A DNA stretch of 64,000 nucleotides from Rhodococcus triatomae (GTDB lineage Bacteria > Actinomycetota > Actinomycetes > Mycobacteriales > Mycobacteriaceae). This document shows positions 49,273-57,269 of the stretch, piece after piece. The notes below the pieces were generated by a model. It was given only the letters and a program-made list of their open reading frames with translations, did no database searches and was not told where the DNA came from. Position 1 is the stretch's first letter. Each line of letters begins with the position of its first letter. The DNA is taken from NCBI RefSeq assembly GCF_014217785.1, contig NZ_CP048814.1, positions 2,666,001 through 2,730,000 on the forward strand, written 5' to 3'. The translations under genes were made by a program, and so were the position numbers.

Positions 49273-50136
49273 TTAACGCTCGGTGCCCTCGTCGCTGAGG
49301 GCGTCGGCGACGACCTCGCGGGCACCGGAGTCGGCCGTTCGGGCCGCGGGAAGTGCAGCGGGGTGGGCAAGGGTGGCGCGCCACAGGGCGTAGAGGATCG
49401 CGGACTGGCTGATCCGGCAACCGAAGGAGTCGGCCTCGTGTTCGAGCAGGCCCGCGCCGGCCCAGAGCAGGTGGTCGCTGAGGCGGGCGAGCGGCGAGTG
49501 GCTGTAGCTGGTGACGGCGACGACGGTCGCGCCCTGGTCGCGCGCGGCCGCGCACGCCCGCAGCGTGTGGGTGTTGGCACCCGAGTAGCTCACGGCCAGA
49601 CAGAGATCGGACCCGGTGAGCAGCCGGGAGGAGAACTGCTGGGCGAGGATGTCCAACGGAGCCTCCACGGTGCGGCCGATCGTCGTGAACCGCAGCGCCG
49701 CGTCCTGGATGGGCGGCGACGAGAACCCGTTTCCGACCATCAGGACGCGTCCGGCGTGGACGAGGCGCTCCACCGTGGCATCGAAGGCGGACTCGTCCAC
49801 GGCGTTCCTGGTGGCCGTGAGTGCGGTCGACGCGGCCGAGAACGCCTCGTCCACCGGCGAGCCCGTCTGCCGGTCCTCGGTGGCCGGGATGCGCGCGAGC
49901 TCGAGCCGCAGATGCTGGTACCCGCGGAAGCCGAGGCGCTGACAGGCACGGACGACGGTGGCCTGCGAGGTGCCGGAGGCGCTCGCCAGATCGGCGGTGG
50001 AGAAGTCGGAGATCTCCCGCGGACGGGCGAGGATCGTGCGCGCCACCCGCTGTTCGCTGGGTCCCAGCGTGGGCAGCGCGGCCCGCACCACGGCGAGCGT
50101 GGGGCTGGGTTTCGGGTGGTCGGTGGTGGTCGACAT
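49273..50136 (-). CDS. MurR/RpiR family regulator with SIS domain
   Basis: A 287-residue regulator with an N-terminal RpiR helix-turn-helix (LGPSEQRVARTILARPREI, STADLASASGTSQATVVRACQRLGFRGYQHLRL) and a C-terminal SIS domain (VLMVGNGFSSPPIQDAALRF, DLCLAVSYSGANTHTLRACAAARDQGATVVAVTSY). SIS domains bind sugar phosphates, so it probably senses a phosphosugar. ATG 50136 has CGGAG 6 bases upstream. First gene of the operon that continues with the fusion phosphatase, the importer and a histidine phosphatase. The 224-bp region before it contains the hairpin repeat copy 2. Confidence 0.92.
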   Translation of the reverse strand: MSTTTDHPKPSPTLAVVRAALPTLGPSEQRVARTILARPREISDFSTADLASASGTSQATVVRACQRLGFRGYQHLRLELARIPATEDRQTGSPVDEAFSAASTALTATRNAVDESAFDATVERLVHAGRVLMVGNGFSSPPIQDAALRFTTIGRTVEAPLDILAQQFSSRLLTGSDLCLAVSYSGANTHTLRACAAARDQGATVVAVTSYSHSPLARLSDHLLWAGAGLLEHEADSFGCRISQSAILYALWRATLAHPAALPAARTADSGAREVVADALSDEGTER

Positions 50137-50283
50137 GCGCGCTCCGGTTCGGTCGTGCTCTGGCCGTCTCCCCGCGGTGGGGCGGAGAGACGGCCAGAGT
50201 AGCCGTGCCGACGAGCCGGACACAGGAGGGTTGCGAGCGTTCATGTCTCGGACGCTCGCCGGTAACCGACTCGTCGGCTGCCT

Positions 50284-50332
50284 GCACGATGTCACACCGG
50301 TTCGATCTGAACGAACCCGTGTGACATCGTGC
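50284..50332. repeat. 50-bp hairpin repeat, copy 2 (downstream of aldehyde dehydrogenase)
   Basis: GCACGATGTCACACCGG (50284-50300) pairs with CCCGTGTGACATCGTGC (50316-50332) with one mismatch around a 15-base loop TTCGATCTGAACGAA. Sequence, arm and loop lengths match the element at 27984-28040. It lies 28 bp after the aldehyde dehydrogenase stop and probably terminates that operon. Confidence 0.75.
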
Positions 50333-50360
50333 CGGAGTGGGGCGCCGGCGCCGGAGAGGG

Positions 50361-51824
50361 TCAGCCGGTGTAGCCGAGCGGCATGAGGATCGACTTGGTC
50401 TCGCAGAACGATTCGAGGCCCTCGGGTCCGTTCTCGCGGCCGATCCCGGAGTTCTTGTACCCGCCGAACGGGGAGCCGGGATCGAAGGCGTACCAGTTGA
50501 TCGCGTACGTGCCCGTACGGATTCGCTTGGCCACCTCCACGCCGTGCTCGACGTCGGTGGTGAAGACCGAGCCCGCGAGGCCGTAGTCCGAGTCGTTCGC
50601 GATCTTGACCGCCTCGTCCTCGGAGTCGTAGGGGATGACCGACAGGACGGGACCGAAGATCTCCTCCTGCGCGATCGTCATGGAGTTGTCCACGTCGGCG
50701 AAGACGGTCGGCGTGACGTACCAGCCGTCACCGAGGCCGTCGGGTCGCTCGCCGCCCAGGACGAGCCGGGCACCCTCCTCCTTGCCCTTCGCGATGTACT
50801 CCTCGACCCGGTCGCGCTGCTTCTCCGAGATCAGCGGGCCGAGTTGGGTTGCGGGATCGGACGGGTCGCCCACCTGCATCAGCTGGGCGCCGGCCACGAG
50901 GCCGTCGACCACCTCGTCGTAGCGGGACCGCGGGGCGAGGATCCGGGTCTGTGCGACACACGCCTGCCCGGTGTTCATCAGCCCCGACATCACCAGCATC
51001 GGCATCGTGGACGCCAGGTCGGCGTCCTCGAGGATGATCGCGGCGGACTTGCCACCGAGTTCGAGGGAACACCGCTTGAGATTGCGCGCGGCGATCTCGC
51101 CGATGTGCCGCCCCACGGCACTCGATCCGGTGAACGTGATCTTGTCGATGTCCGGGTGCGAGACCAGATTCTCGCCGGTCTCCGCCCCACCGGGAAGTAC
51201 CGAGATCACCCCTTCGGGAACGCCGGCCTCCGTGAAGATCTCGGCGATGGCATGGACCCCGAGCGGCGCCTCGGGTGCGGGCTTGAGCAGGACTGTGCAG
51301 CCGGCGAGCAGGGCAGGCGCGAGCTTGTTCACGGCGAGGAACATCGGCACGTTCCAGGCCAGGACGGCGGCGACGACGCCGACGGGCTCGCGGACGACCC
51401 GCGTCTGCCCGAAGATGCCGGTCCGGGTCTGTTCCCACTCGAAGTCGCTCGCCAGGGCGGCATAGAAGTTCAGGGTGCCGAGCGAGGGCGTCTGCTGCAT
51501 CATCGTGACCATCGCGGGCGGCTGGCCCATTTCCGAGGAGAGAAGCTCGGCCAGGCTCGCGCCGCGTTCCTCGATGAGTTTCGCGGCCTTGGCGAGGATC
51601 TCGCCACGCTCGGCGGGCGTGGTCCGTGACCAGGGCCCGTCGTCGAACGCGGTGCGGGCCGCCGCGACCGCGGTGTCGATGTCCGCGGCCGACGCGACGC
51701 GTGCGCTGCCCACCTTGGCGCCGGTGGCGGGGGAGAAGACGTCGAGCACCTCGTCGGTCGCGGCGTCCACCCACCGTCCGCCGATGTAGAGCCGGTCGTA
51801 TTCGGTCAGCGTGTTGTCGGTCAT
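50361..51824 (-). CDS. Aldehyde dehydrogenase (NAD(P)+)
   Basis: A 487-residue enzyme with the full ALDH set: AVLAWNVPMFLAVNKLAPALLAG, LKPAPEAPLG, FTGSSAVGRHIG, the catalytic Glu in LELGGKSAAII, nucleophile Cys in NTGQACVAQTRI, EEIFGPVLSVIPYD and PFGGYKNSGIGRENG. It oxidises an aldehyde to the acid. Mycobacterial Rv0223c is the positional homologue. Last gene of a three-gene operon whose promoter carries a KstR-like box, which suggests steroid or lipid-derived aldehydes as substrates. ATG 51824 has GAGGAA upstream; 47-bp gap to the preceding gene. Followed by hairpin repeat copy 2. Confidence 0.95.
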   Translation of the reverse strand: MTDNTLTEYDRLYIGGRWVDAATDEVLDVFSPATGAKVGSARVASAADIDTAVAAARTAFDDGPWSRTTPAERGEILAKAAKLIEERGASLAELLSSEMGQPPAMVTMMQQTPSLGTLNFYAALASDFEWEQTRTGIFGQTRVVREPVGVVAAVLAWNVPMFLAVNKLAPALLAGCTVLLKPAPEAPLGVHAIAEIFTEAGVPEGVISVLPGGAETGENLVSHPDIDKITFTGSSAVGRHIGEIAARNLKRCSLELGGKSAAIILEDADLASTMPMLVMSGLMNTGQACVAQTRILAPRSRYDEVVDGLVAGAQLMQVGDPSDPATQLGPLISEKQRDRVEEYIAKGKEEGARLVLGGERPDGLGDGWYVTPTVFADVDNSMTIAQEEIFGPVLSVIPYDSEDEAVKIANDSDYGLAGSVFTTDVEHGVEVAKRIRTGTYAINWYAFDPGSPFGGYKNSGIGRENGPEGLESFCETKSILMPLGYTG

Positions 51825-51871
51825 CAGTCCATTCCTCGTGAGTCGGGTGCGGTGTGCTCTCGGCGCGCCGG

Positions 51872-53002
51872 TCAGGGCGCCGTGTCGGTGAAGCCGGTGA
51901 AGCCGTACTTGTCGTGGGGCCCGATCGCGGCCACTTCGAACAGGCCCGTGCCGGTGAACTTCTCGCCGTCGTCGTGTAACTCGAACGACGCCAGGTTGTC
52001 GACGGGACAGAACATGCGCAGCGCGGGGTCGATCTCGGAGACCTGTCGCCTCAGCCCCTGGACGACGAGGTCGCCCTGCCACATCCCGTGCCGCCAGTCC
52101 TGTTCGAGTCCGTATCCGGTGCCGATGCCGATGTAGTTGGGGATCAGCAGGGTGGCGTCGACGGTCGTCACCTCGCCGGTGGGCCGGTGGAAACTCAGGG
52201 ACGCACCGACCACGTCGCGGGTGCCCGGGGCGAAACGCAGTTCGTGTTCGGGGCGGCCCAGCCACTCGGGTTCCGTGGCGGCGTCGGGCCAGATGCGTAC
52301 GGCCTCCTCGACGATCCGCCGTCCGCGCTCGTCCTCCTGGACGATGACGGATACGGCGAACTCGTCGAACTGCATCACCGAGTAGATCCAGAAGAAGTTC
52401 GCGATGCCGTCGACGGCGCGCCTGCCCGGCGGCTCCGCCTCGCCGACCGGACGCACTCCCCACGAGCGGTCCCGGTTGCCGAGCCATCCGTTCACCGCGG
52501 TGCTCGTGCCGTCGACGGTGAGTGTGCCTTCCCACGACCCCGTCTGCACGAAACGCTTGGTGTCGAACGTGATTCGCTCGAGCTGGCGCCGGAAGTGGCG
52601 GGGTTCGAGGGTGGCGGGAACCGAGCCGGTGAACGTCAGGTCGAAGGCCAGTCCGTGCTCGTTGTCGTCGAGAACGACCCGCAACCGGCGTAGGCCCTCG
52701 AGGACCTCGACCCGCAGCGGCCCGACCCGGGTGTCGGTACGGTCGGTGCCGAGCGCGGCGGACGCTCGGACGACGAGGTGGTCGTCGCCGCGCCGGAGCA
52801 CCGCGAACCCGTCCTGCACACCGAGATTCGGGTACTGGCCGAGCCCCACGATGAGGAACAGATCCGGATCGGGCGACGGATAGCAGTTGAAATAGTAGCG
52901 ATCGTAGAAGTTGCGATCCGACGTCGCGACCCGCCGAATCGGTTCGGCGATCTGATGGATCGGATAGTCGTCCATCGGCGACAGGGCGTCGTCGGGGATC
53001 AT
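51872..53002 (-). CDS. Uncharacterised protein of the steroid-type operon (DUF7064/7065-like)
   Basis: A 376-residue soluble protein, beta-rich throughout. Recognisable segments are SDRNFYDRYYFNCYPSPDPD, VGLGQYPNLGVQDGFAVLRR, GNRDRSWGVRPVG, FFWIYSVMQFDEFAVS and EQDWRHGMWQGDLVVQG, a pattern seen in actinobacterial proteins beside phosphotransferase and acyl-CoA genes. No catalytic motif is evident, and a lipocalin-like or ligand-binding fold is possible. ATG 53002 overlaps the upstream phosphotransferase stop by four bases (ATGA). Same operon as the aldehyde dehydrogenase, under a KstR-like box. Confidence 0.75.
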   Translation of the reverse strand: MIPDDALSPMDDYPIHQIAEPIRRVATSDRNFYDRYYFNCYPSPDPDLFLIVGLGQYPNLGVQDGFAVLRRGDDHLVVRASAALGTDRTDTRVGPLRVEVLEGLRRLRVVLDDNEHGLAFDLTFTGSVPATLEPRHFRRQLERITFDTKRFVQTGSWEGTLTVDGTSTAVNGWLGNRDRSWGVRPVGEAEPPGRRAVDGIANFFWIYSVMQFDEFAVSVIVQEDERGRRIVEEAVRIWPDAATEPEWLGRPEHELRFAPGTRDVVGASLSFHRPTGEVTTVDATLLIPNYIGIGTGYGLEQDWRHGMWQGDLVVQGLRRQVSEIDPALRMFCPVDNLASFELHDDGEKFTGTGLFEVAAIGPHDKYGFTGFTDTAP

Positions 53003-54150
53003 CGCAACCTCTCCCAGTAGGTGTCGTCGAGCATCGCCTCGAGCGAACTGCGGTGCAGGATCATGTCGTCGGGATCGTCCGGCGGTGCGGCCTGACCGAA
53101 ATGGATGGCCCGCGTCTGGATCCGGAGCATGATGGTCGCGTGCCGCAGCGCCGCGTACACGACGTAGTAGGGCAGGTCGATCGGTGCGTGTCCGGTGAGG
53201 GCGTGGTAGGTGGCCGCGGCCTCGTCGATCCGCAGGAAGTCCGGCAGGCCGTCCAGCCCGGCGACGGAGGCGATGTCCTCGAAGAAGCGGTGCAGGAACA
53301 CCATCCAACCGAGGTCCATCTCGCGGGGGCCGAGCGTGGCCATCTCCCAGTCGAGTACCGCGCGTGGCCGGAAGCCGTCGTAGACGATGTTGCCGATCCG
53401 GGCGTCACCCCAGCAGAACACCGCCGGGGACGGATCGTCGGGCAGTCGCTGCTCGATCCAGTCGAAGCCTCGTTCGACGAGCGGCGAGCGCGGGCCGGTG
53501 CGGGTGGTCCATTCGTAGTAGGCGCGCTGAGCCTGCACGTGGGCGCGGAAGGTTTCGCCCGCCGACGTCCCGCAGCCCGGGGACAGCAGGAACGGGAACG
53601 TGGTCGCGGGCTCGGCGATCGCGTGGAGCGCGCCGAGGACCGCGACGGATTCGCGTTCCATGAGCGTGCGGTCGGCGTCGGTGCCCTCGGTGACCCAGGA
53701 GCCGAAGTTGTAGGGCATGACGTCGGGCGGGATGCGGCCGGCGGCCCGCTCCATCACGAAGAACGGGGCGCCCAGTGGCTCCGGGTCCGGCTCGGACCAG
53801 TAGACCCGGGGCACCGGTGCGGCGCCGAGTTCGAACAGGCGGTTCATGACGGTGAATTGCTGGTGCAGATCGTAGGACGGGAAGACCGGGATCGCGGTCT
53901 CGGTCGGCGCCACCCGGGCCACCAGCGGATGGTGCTCGTCGTCCCAGACGGCGTCGAAGAGAATCGTCTCGCTGGACATACCGTTCGCGTCGGGCTCGTG
54001 CACCTCGGTGACGACGGGTGTGCCGCCGGGGACCTTCGTGGCCAGCCACTGTTCGAGCCGTGTGCGGAGCGTGTCCGGATCGCGACGGGAATCGCTGGGC
54101 CGGGCGACCTCGGAGAAGTTCTCCTGGTCGCCGGCGGGGATTGCACTCAC
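52999..54150 (-). CDS. Phosphotransferase family protein (APH/ACAD10-11-like kinase)
   Basis: A 383-residue aminoglycoside-phosphotransferase-fold kinase: ETILFDAVW and RVAPTETAIP (N-lobe), FFVMERAAGRIPPDV, catalytic FCWGDARIGNIVYDG (Asp; the usual His of HGD is Trp as in this subfamily) and AVLDWEMATLGPREMDLGW (metal-binding DWE). In ACAD10/11 the equivalent domain phosphorylates 4-hydroxyacyl-CoA, so a hydroxyacyl or steroid-derived substrate is plausible. GTG 54150 has GGGAGG 5 bases upstream; the longer frame to 54243 crosses the promoter. First gene of the operon. Confidence 0.88.
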   Translation of the reverse strand: MSAIPAGDQENFSEVARPSDSRRDPDTLRTRLEQWLATKVPGGTPVVTEVHEPDANGMSSETILFDAVWDDEHHPLVARVAPTETAIPVFPSYDLHQQFTVMNRLFELGAAPVPRVYWSEPDPEPLGAPFFVMERAAGRIPPDVMPYNFGSWVTEGTDADRTLMERESVAVLGALHAIAEPATTFPFLLSPGCGTSAGETFRAHVQAQRAYYEWTTRTGPRSPLVERGFDWIEQRLPDDPSPAVFCWGDARIGNIVYDGFRPRAVLDWEMATLGPREMDLGWMVFLHRFFEDIASVAGLDGLPDFLRIDEAAATYHALTGHAPIDLPYYVVYAALRHATIMLRIQTRAIHFGQAAPPDDPDDMILHRSSLEAMLDDTYWERLR

Positions 54151-54161
54151 CTGCACCTCCC

Positions 54162-54169
54162 AACATGTT
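54162..54169 (-). promoter_or_regulatory. AACATGTT half-consensus palindrome in the phosphotransferase leader
   Basis: A perfect 8-bp palindrome AACATGTT matching the KstR core AACNNGTT, 24 bp downstream of the main box and inside the predicted 5' leader. The outer positions do not fit the consensus. Confidence 0.3.
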
Positions 54170-54181
54170 CTGTGATCTCGA

Positions 54182-54187
54182 ACACTA
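54182..54187 (-). promoter_or_regulatory. -10 element TAGTGT of the phosphotransferase operon
   Basis: TAGTGT (minus strand 54187-54182) directly abuts the KstR-like box, mirroring the TATTGT/box overlap before the acyl-CoA dehydrogenase gene. A TTCCCT hexamer 17 bases upstream is the possible -35. Confidence 0.45.
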
Positions 54188-54199
54188 GAACACGTTGCA
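54186..54199 (-). promoter_or_regulatory. KstR-like operator of the phosphotransferase-aldehyde dehydrogenase operon
   Basis: TAGAACACGTTGCA (plus strand) matches TNNAACNNGTTNNA at every defined position. Read on the minus strand it gives AACGTGTTCTAGTGT; the other box reads AACGTGTTCTATTGT, so box and -10 are shared at two loci 47 kb apart. Confidence 0.65.
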
Positions 54200-54202
54200 G
54201 AA

Positions 54203-55129
54203 TTAGGGAACAGGCGGATCCTCGCCCGCGAGTGTCGCGGCACCGGCGAGGCTGGCCGCCGAACCGAGCTGCGCGGGGACGACCTGCAGTTCTGCCAGGA
54301 AGGACAGTCGGGCGTGCCGGCGTGCCGCGGCGATCAGCGGATTCCACAGAGGAGCGCCCGCGGCGGAGAATCCACCCCCGACGACGGCGAGTTCGACATC
54401 GAGCAGAGCCGCCGCCGACGCCACCGCCTCGCCCAGGGCGGTGCCGGCGCGGGCGAGTGCGGCGGACGCGACCGGGTCACCGGCCCCGGCGTCGCGTGCC
54501 AGGTCGACGCCGGTCCGACCGCTCCAGCCGCGGGCGGTGGCCCACCGCACCGCCGCCGGGCCGCTCGCGACCGTCTCCAGACAGCCGATGCCACCGCAGG
54601 CGCACTGCTCCGTCCCTCCCACCGCGACGACGTGGCCGATGTGCCCGGCGTTCCCGGTGCGCCCGGGCACCAGCCTCCCGCCGAGGACGATTCCTCCACC
54701 CACCCCCGTCGAGGTCACCAGTGCCAGCAGGTCGTCGACTCCCCGGCCCGCGCCGTGCCTATGCTCGCCCAGCGCGATCGCGGCGCCGTCCGCGACCATG
54801 CGCACGCTCGCCCCGGGAAAAGACGTGCGCACCGCCGTGCGCAGGGCGAACCCGCCGGACCATTCCGGGATGTTGATCGGTGCCACCGTCCCCGCCACCA
54901 GATCGACGGGTCCGGCGCAGGAGACTCCCACCGCCTCGACATCTGCACCGTCGGCTGCGCGGCGGTCGCCTGCGAGACCGCTGCCCGCGAGCGCACGGAG
55001 CAGATCCTCCGCCGCGCCCCAGACGTCGCGCGGCGGAGTCCGGACGACACGAGGGTGAGGCACCGTCGCGTCGTCGGAGACGATTCCGGCCGCGATCTTC
55101 GTGCCCCCGACGTCCAGTGCCAACCGCAT
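54203..55129 (-). CDS. ROK family kinase
   Basis: A 308-residue sugar-kinase-fold protein: ALDVGGTKIAAGIVSDD (phosphate 1), GVSCAGPVD, PINIPEWSG, ADGAAIALGEHRHGAG, VTSTGVGGGIVLGG, PGRTGNAGHIGHVV and the zinc motif CACGGIGCLE. Members phosphorylate glucose, N-acetylglucosamine or mannose, or act as regulators; no helix-turn-helix is present, so a kinase is likely. Start ATG 55129. Its stop is 4 bp from the KstR-like box of the next operon. The upstream methyltransferase is on the same strand (25-bp gap), so the two may be co-transcribed. Confidence 0.9.
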   Translation of the reverse strand: MRLALDVGGTKIAAGIVSDDATVPHPRVVRTPPRDVWGAAEDLLRALAGSGLAGDRRAADGADVEAVGVSCAGPVDLVAGTVAPINIPEWSGGFALRTAVRTSFPGASVRMVADGAAIALGEHRHGAGRGVDDLLALVTSTGVGGGIVLGGRLVPGRTGNAGHIGHVVAVGGTEQCACGGIGCLETVASGPAAVRWATARGWSGRTGVDLARDAGAGDPVASAALARAGTALGEAVASAAALLDVELAVVGGGFSAAGAPLWNPLIAAARRHARLSFLAELQVVPAQLGSAASLAGAATLAGEDPPVP

Positions 55130-55154
55130 GGGATCCCGCCTCGCCGATCCGGTG

Positions 55155-55925
55155 TCAGGGCTTGCGCAGCACCAGTACCAGGTTGCTCACCAGCAGCTCG
55201 CGCAGTGCCGGGACGCGCACCATCCACCACGCCCACCGCGGATGGTAGCGCGGGAACGCGGCCAGCAACTCGCCGTTCGGGGTGCGCCGCGCCCAGCGCA
55301 GCCCGTCCTTCGCACCCACGTCGAACAGGGACACCCCGAAACGGTTCTTCGGTTCGTGGCCGGTGATCCGGCGATAGCGACGGGCCGCGTATTCGCCACC
55401 CAGATAGTGCCACGGCCCGGTCTCGTGTCCGCCGAACGGCCCCCACCACAGCGTGTACGACAGGATCGCGATTCCTCCCGGTCGGGTGACCCGCAGCATC
55501 TCCTCCGCCATGTCCCACGGGCGGGCGACGTGTTCGGCGACATTCGACGAGAAACACACGTCCACCGAGCCGTCCCGGATCGGCAGGGCGAGGCCCGATC
55601 CGCGCACCGAGGACCCGACGCTCAGCCCGGCCGCGTGCATCTCGCTCGGATCCGGTTCGACCGGGACGTACCGTGCGCCCGCGCCCGAGAACGCGTCCGC
55701 GAAGTAGCCGGGTCCGCCACCGACGTCGAGCACGACGACGTCGTCGAGCGAGCGGCCGGTCGCGCCCAGGTACAGGTCACCGACGAGTTCGACGGAATCG
55801 CGGGCCAGGGCTCCGTAGAAGACGTCGGGGTCCGTCTGCTCGTACTTGAAGTCGCTGAGCAGGGAGAACGAGCGCGACAGGGTGGCTCGGCGCGCGAACG
55901 CGGCGGTGACGGAAGACGGGCTCAC
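55155..55925 (-). CDS. SAM-dependent methyltransferase (Rv0224c-like)
   Basis: A 256-residue class I methyltransferase with SAM loop VVVLDVGGGPGYFADAF, VEPDPSEM, GSGLALPIRDGSVDVCFSSN, HVARPWDMAEEMLRVTRPGG, and SYTLWWGPFGGHETGPWHYLG (motif seen in mycobacterial envelope methyltransferases). The C-terminal ALRELLVSNLVLVLRKP is hydrophobic and may contact membrane. The gene order methyltransferase-GT-membrane protein matches Rv0224c-Rv0226c. Start GTG 55925 lies 8 bases after TAGGGT (leaderless). Acceptor unknown, probably a lipid or glycolipid. Confidence 0.87.
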   Translation of the reverse strand: MSPSSVTAAFARRATLSRSFSLLSDFKYEQTDPDVFYGALARDSVELVGDLYLGATGRSLDDVVVLDVGGGPGYFADAFSGAGARYVPVEPDPSEMHAAGLSVGSSVRGSGLALPIRDGSVDVCFSSNVAEHVARPWDMAEEMLRVTRPGGIAILSYTLWWGPFGGHETGPWHYLGGEYAARRYRRITGHEPKNRFGVSLFDVGAKDGLRWARRTPNGELLAAFPRYHPRWAWWMVRVPALRELLVSNLVLVLRKP

Positions 55926-55933
55926 GAGGAAGA

Positions 55934-55939
55934 ACCCTA
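55934..55939 (-). promoter_or_regulatory. -10 element TAGGGT, leaderless start of the methyltransferase gene
   Basis: On the minus strand TAGGGT is 8 bases before GTG 55925, with no Shine-Dalgarno sequence. Confidence 0.4.
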
Positions 55940-56057
55940 GCCACACCCGCCCTACGCGGCGGCGTGGGTGGCTAGTCTGGTGCCCGTCGGCCGCGCCGGC
56001 CGGATCGGGAGTTCGCGAGCGCCGCGAACACGGACACATATTCGGGAGTACACGCAC

Positions 56058-57269
56058 GTGCGAGAGGTTCTGCTGCTCTGCTGGCGCGATACCGGCCACC
56101 CCCAGGGTGGCGGGAGCGAGCGCTACCTCGAGCAGGTGGGTGCGCAGCTCGCCGCGCGGGGCATCGCGGTCACCCTGCGCACCGCGCGCTATCCCGGTGC
56201 CGCGCGCAGCGAGACCGTCGACGGCATGCGGATCAGCCGCGGCGGCGGGAGGCTCACCGTCTACCCGCGGGCACTGCTCGCGATCGCGGCGGGCAGGGCG
56301 GGCATCGGACCGCTCGCAGGCATCCGCCCCGACGCCGTCGTCGACACCCAGAACGGCATCCCGTTCTTCTCCCGGCTCGTCGCCGGAGCCCCCGTCACGG
56401 TCCTGGTCCACCACTGCCATCGCGAGCAGTGGCCGGTGGCCGGCCGGCTCATGGGCCGGATCGGCTGGTGGATCGAATCCCGGCTGTCGCCGCGCACGCA
56501 CCGTGACAGCCAGTACCTCACGGTGTCGTTGCCGTCGGCGGACGAACTGGTGGAGCTCGGCGTCGACCGGGAACGCATCGCCGTCGTCCGCAACGGAGTC
56601 GACGAGGTGCCTGCCGAGGTGGAGGCGGGCAGTGCCCGCACCCGCACGGCGCACCCCAGCATCTGTGTCCTGTCCCGGCTGGTTCCGCACAAGCAGATCG
56701 AGGATGCCCTCGAGGTGGTGGCGGCGCTCGCGCCCCGGATCGACGGACTCCACCTGGACGTCGTCGGTGGCGGCTGGTGGGAGGAGAACCTGCGCGAGCG
56801 CGCCGCCGCACTGGGCATCGGTCACGCCGTGACCTTCCACGGCCACGTCGAGGAGCGTCGCAAGCACGAACTGCTCGCCCGCTCCTGGGTGCACGTGATG
56901 CCCTCTCGGAAGGAGGGCTGGGGCCTGGCCGTCGTCGAGGCCGCCCAGCACGGCGTGCCCACCGTCGGCTATCGCAGTTCCAAGGGCCTCACCGACTCGA
57001 TCGTGGACGGGGTCACCGGCGTCCTCGTCGGCAGCGCGGAAGCCCCCGACGTCGATGCCCTCACCGGTGCCGTGCGGTCGCTGCTCACCGATCCGGAGGC
57101 CCGGTCCGTGCTCGGTGAGAAGGCCCGCGTCCGTGCCGCCGAGTTCTCCTGGGCGCAGACGGGCGCCGGTGTGCGCGACGTACTCGCCGGGACGGTGTCA
57201 GGGCGACGTACGGCGGGGCTGGTGGCGCCGTCGGGTCGCGAGCGCACCGGCGAGCCCCACCACCAGTAG
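56058..57269 (+). CDS. GT4-family glycosyltransferase (Rv0225-like)
   Basis: A 403-residue GT-B enzyme. The N-terminal GHPQGGGSERYLEQVGAQLAARG is the GT4 acceptor loop; the C-terminal half holds LSRLVPHKQIEDALEV, FHGHVEERRKHELLARSWVHV, the nucleotide-sugar site MPSRKEGWGLAVVEAAQHG (E-x7-E) and GVPTVGYRSSKGL. It should transfer a sugar to an envelope lipid or polymer. GTG 56058 has GGGAG 9 bases upstream. The last 72 bases overlap the 3' end of the convergent membrane-protein gene. Confidence 0.9.
   Translation: MREVLLLCWRDTGHPQGGGSERYLEQVGAQLAARGIAVTLRTARYPGAARSETVDGMRISRGGGRLTVYPRALLAIAAGRAGIGPLAGIRPDAVVDTQNGIPFFSRLVAGAPVTVLVHHCHREQWPVAGRLMGRIGWWIESRLSPRTHRDSQYLTVSLPSADELVELGVDRERIAVVRNGVDEVPAEVEAGSARTRTAHPSICVLSRLVPHKQIEDALEVVAALAPRIDGLHLDVVGGGWWEENLRERAAALGIGHAVTFHGHVEERRKHELLARSWVHVMPSRKEGWGLAVVEAAQHGVPTVGYRSSKGLTDSIVDGVTGVLVGSAEAPDVDALTGAVRSLLTDPEARSVLGEKARVRAAEFSWAQTGAGVRDVLAGTVSGRRTAGLVAPSGRERTGEPHHQ

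Noticed and set aside
52999-54243. Longer phosphotransferase start at 54243
   Set aside because: It would run through the KstR-like box and -10 element into the ROK gene; GTG 54150 has a good ribosome-binding site.
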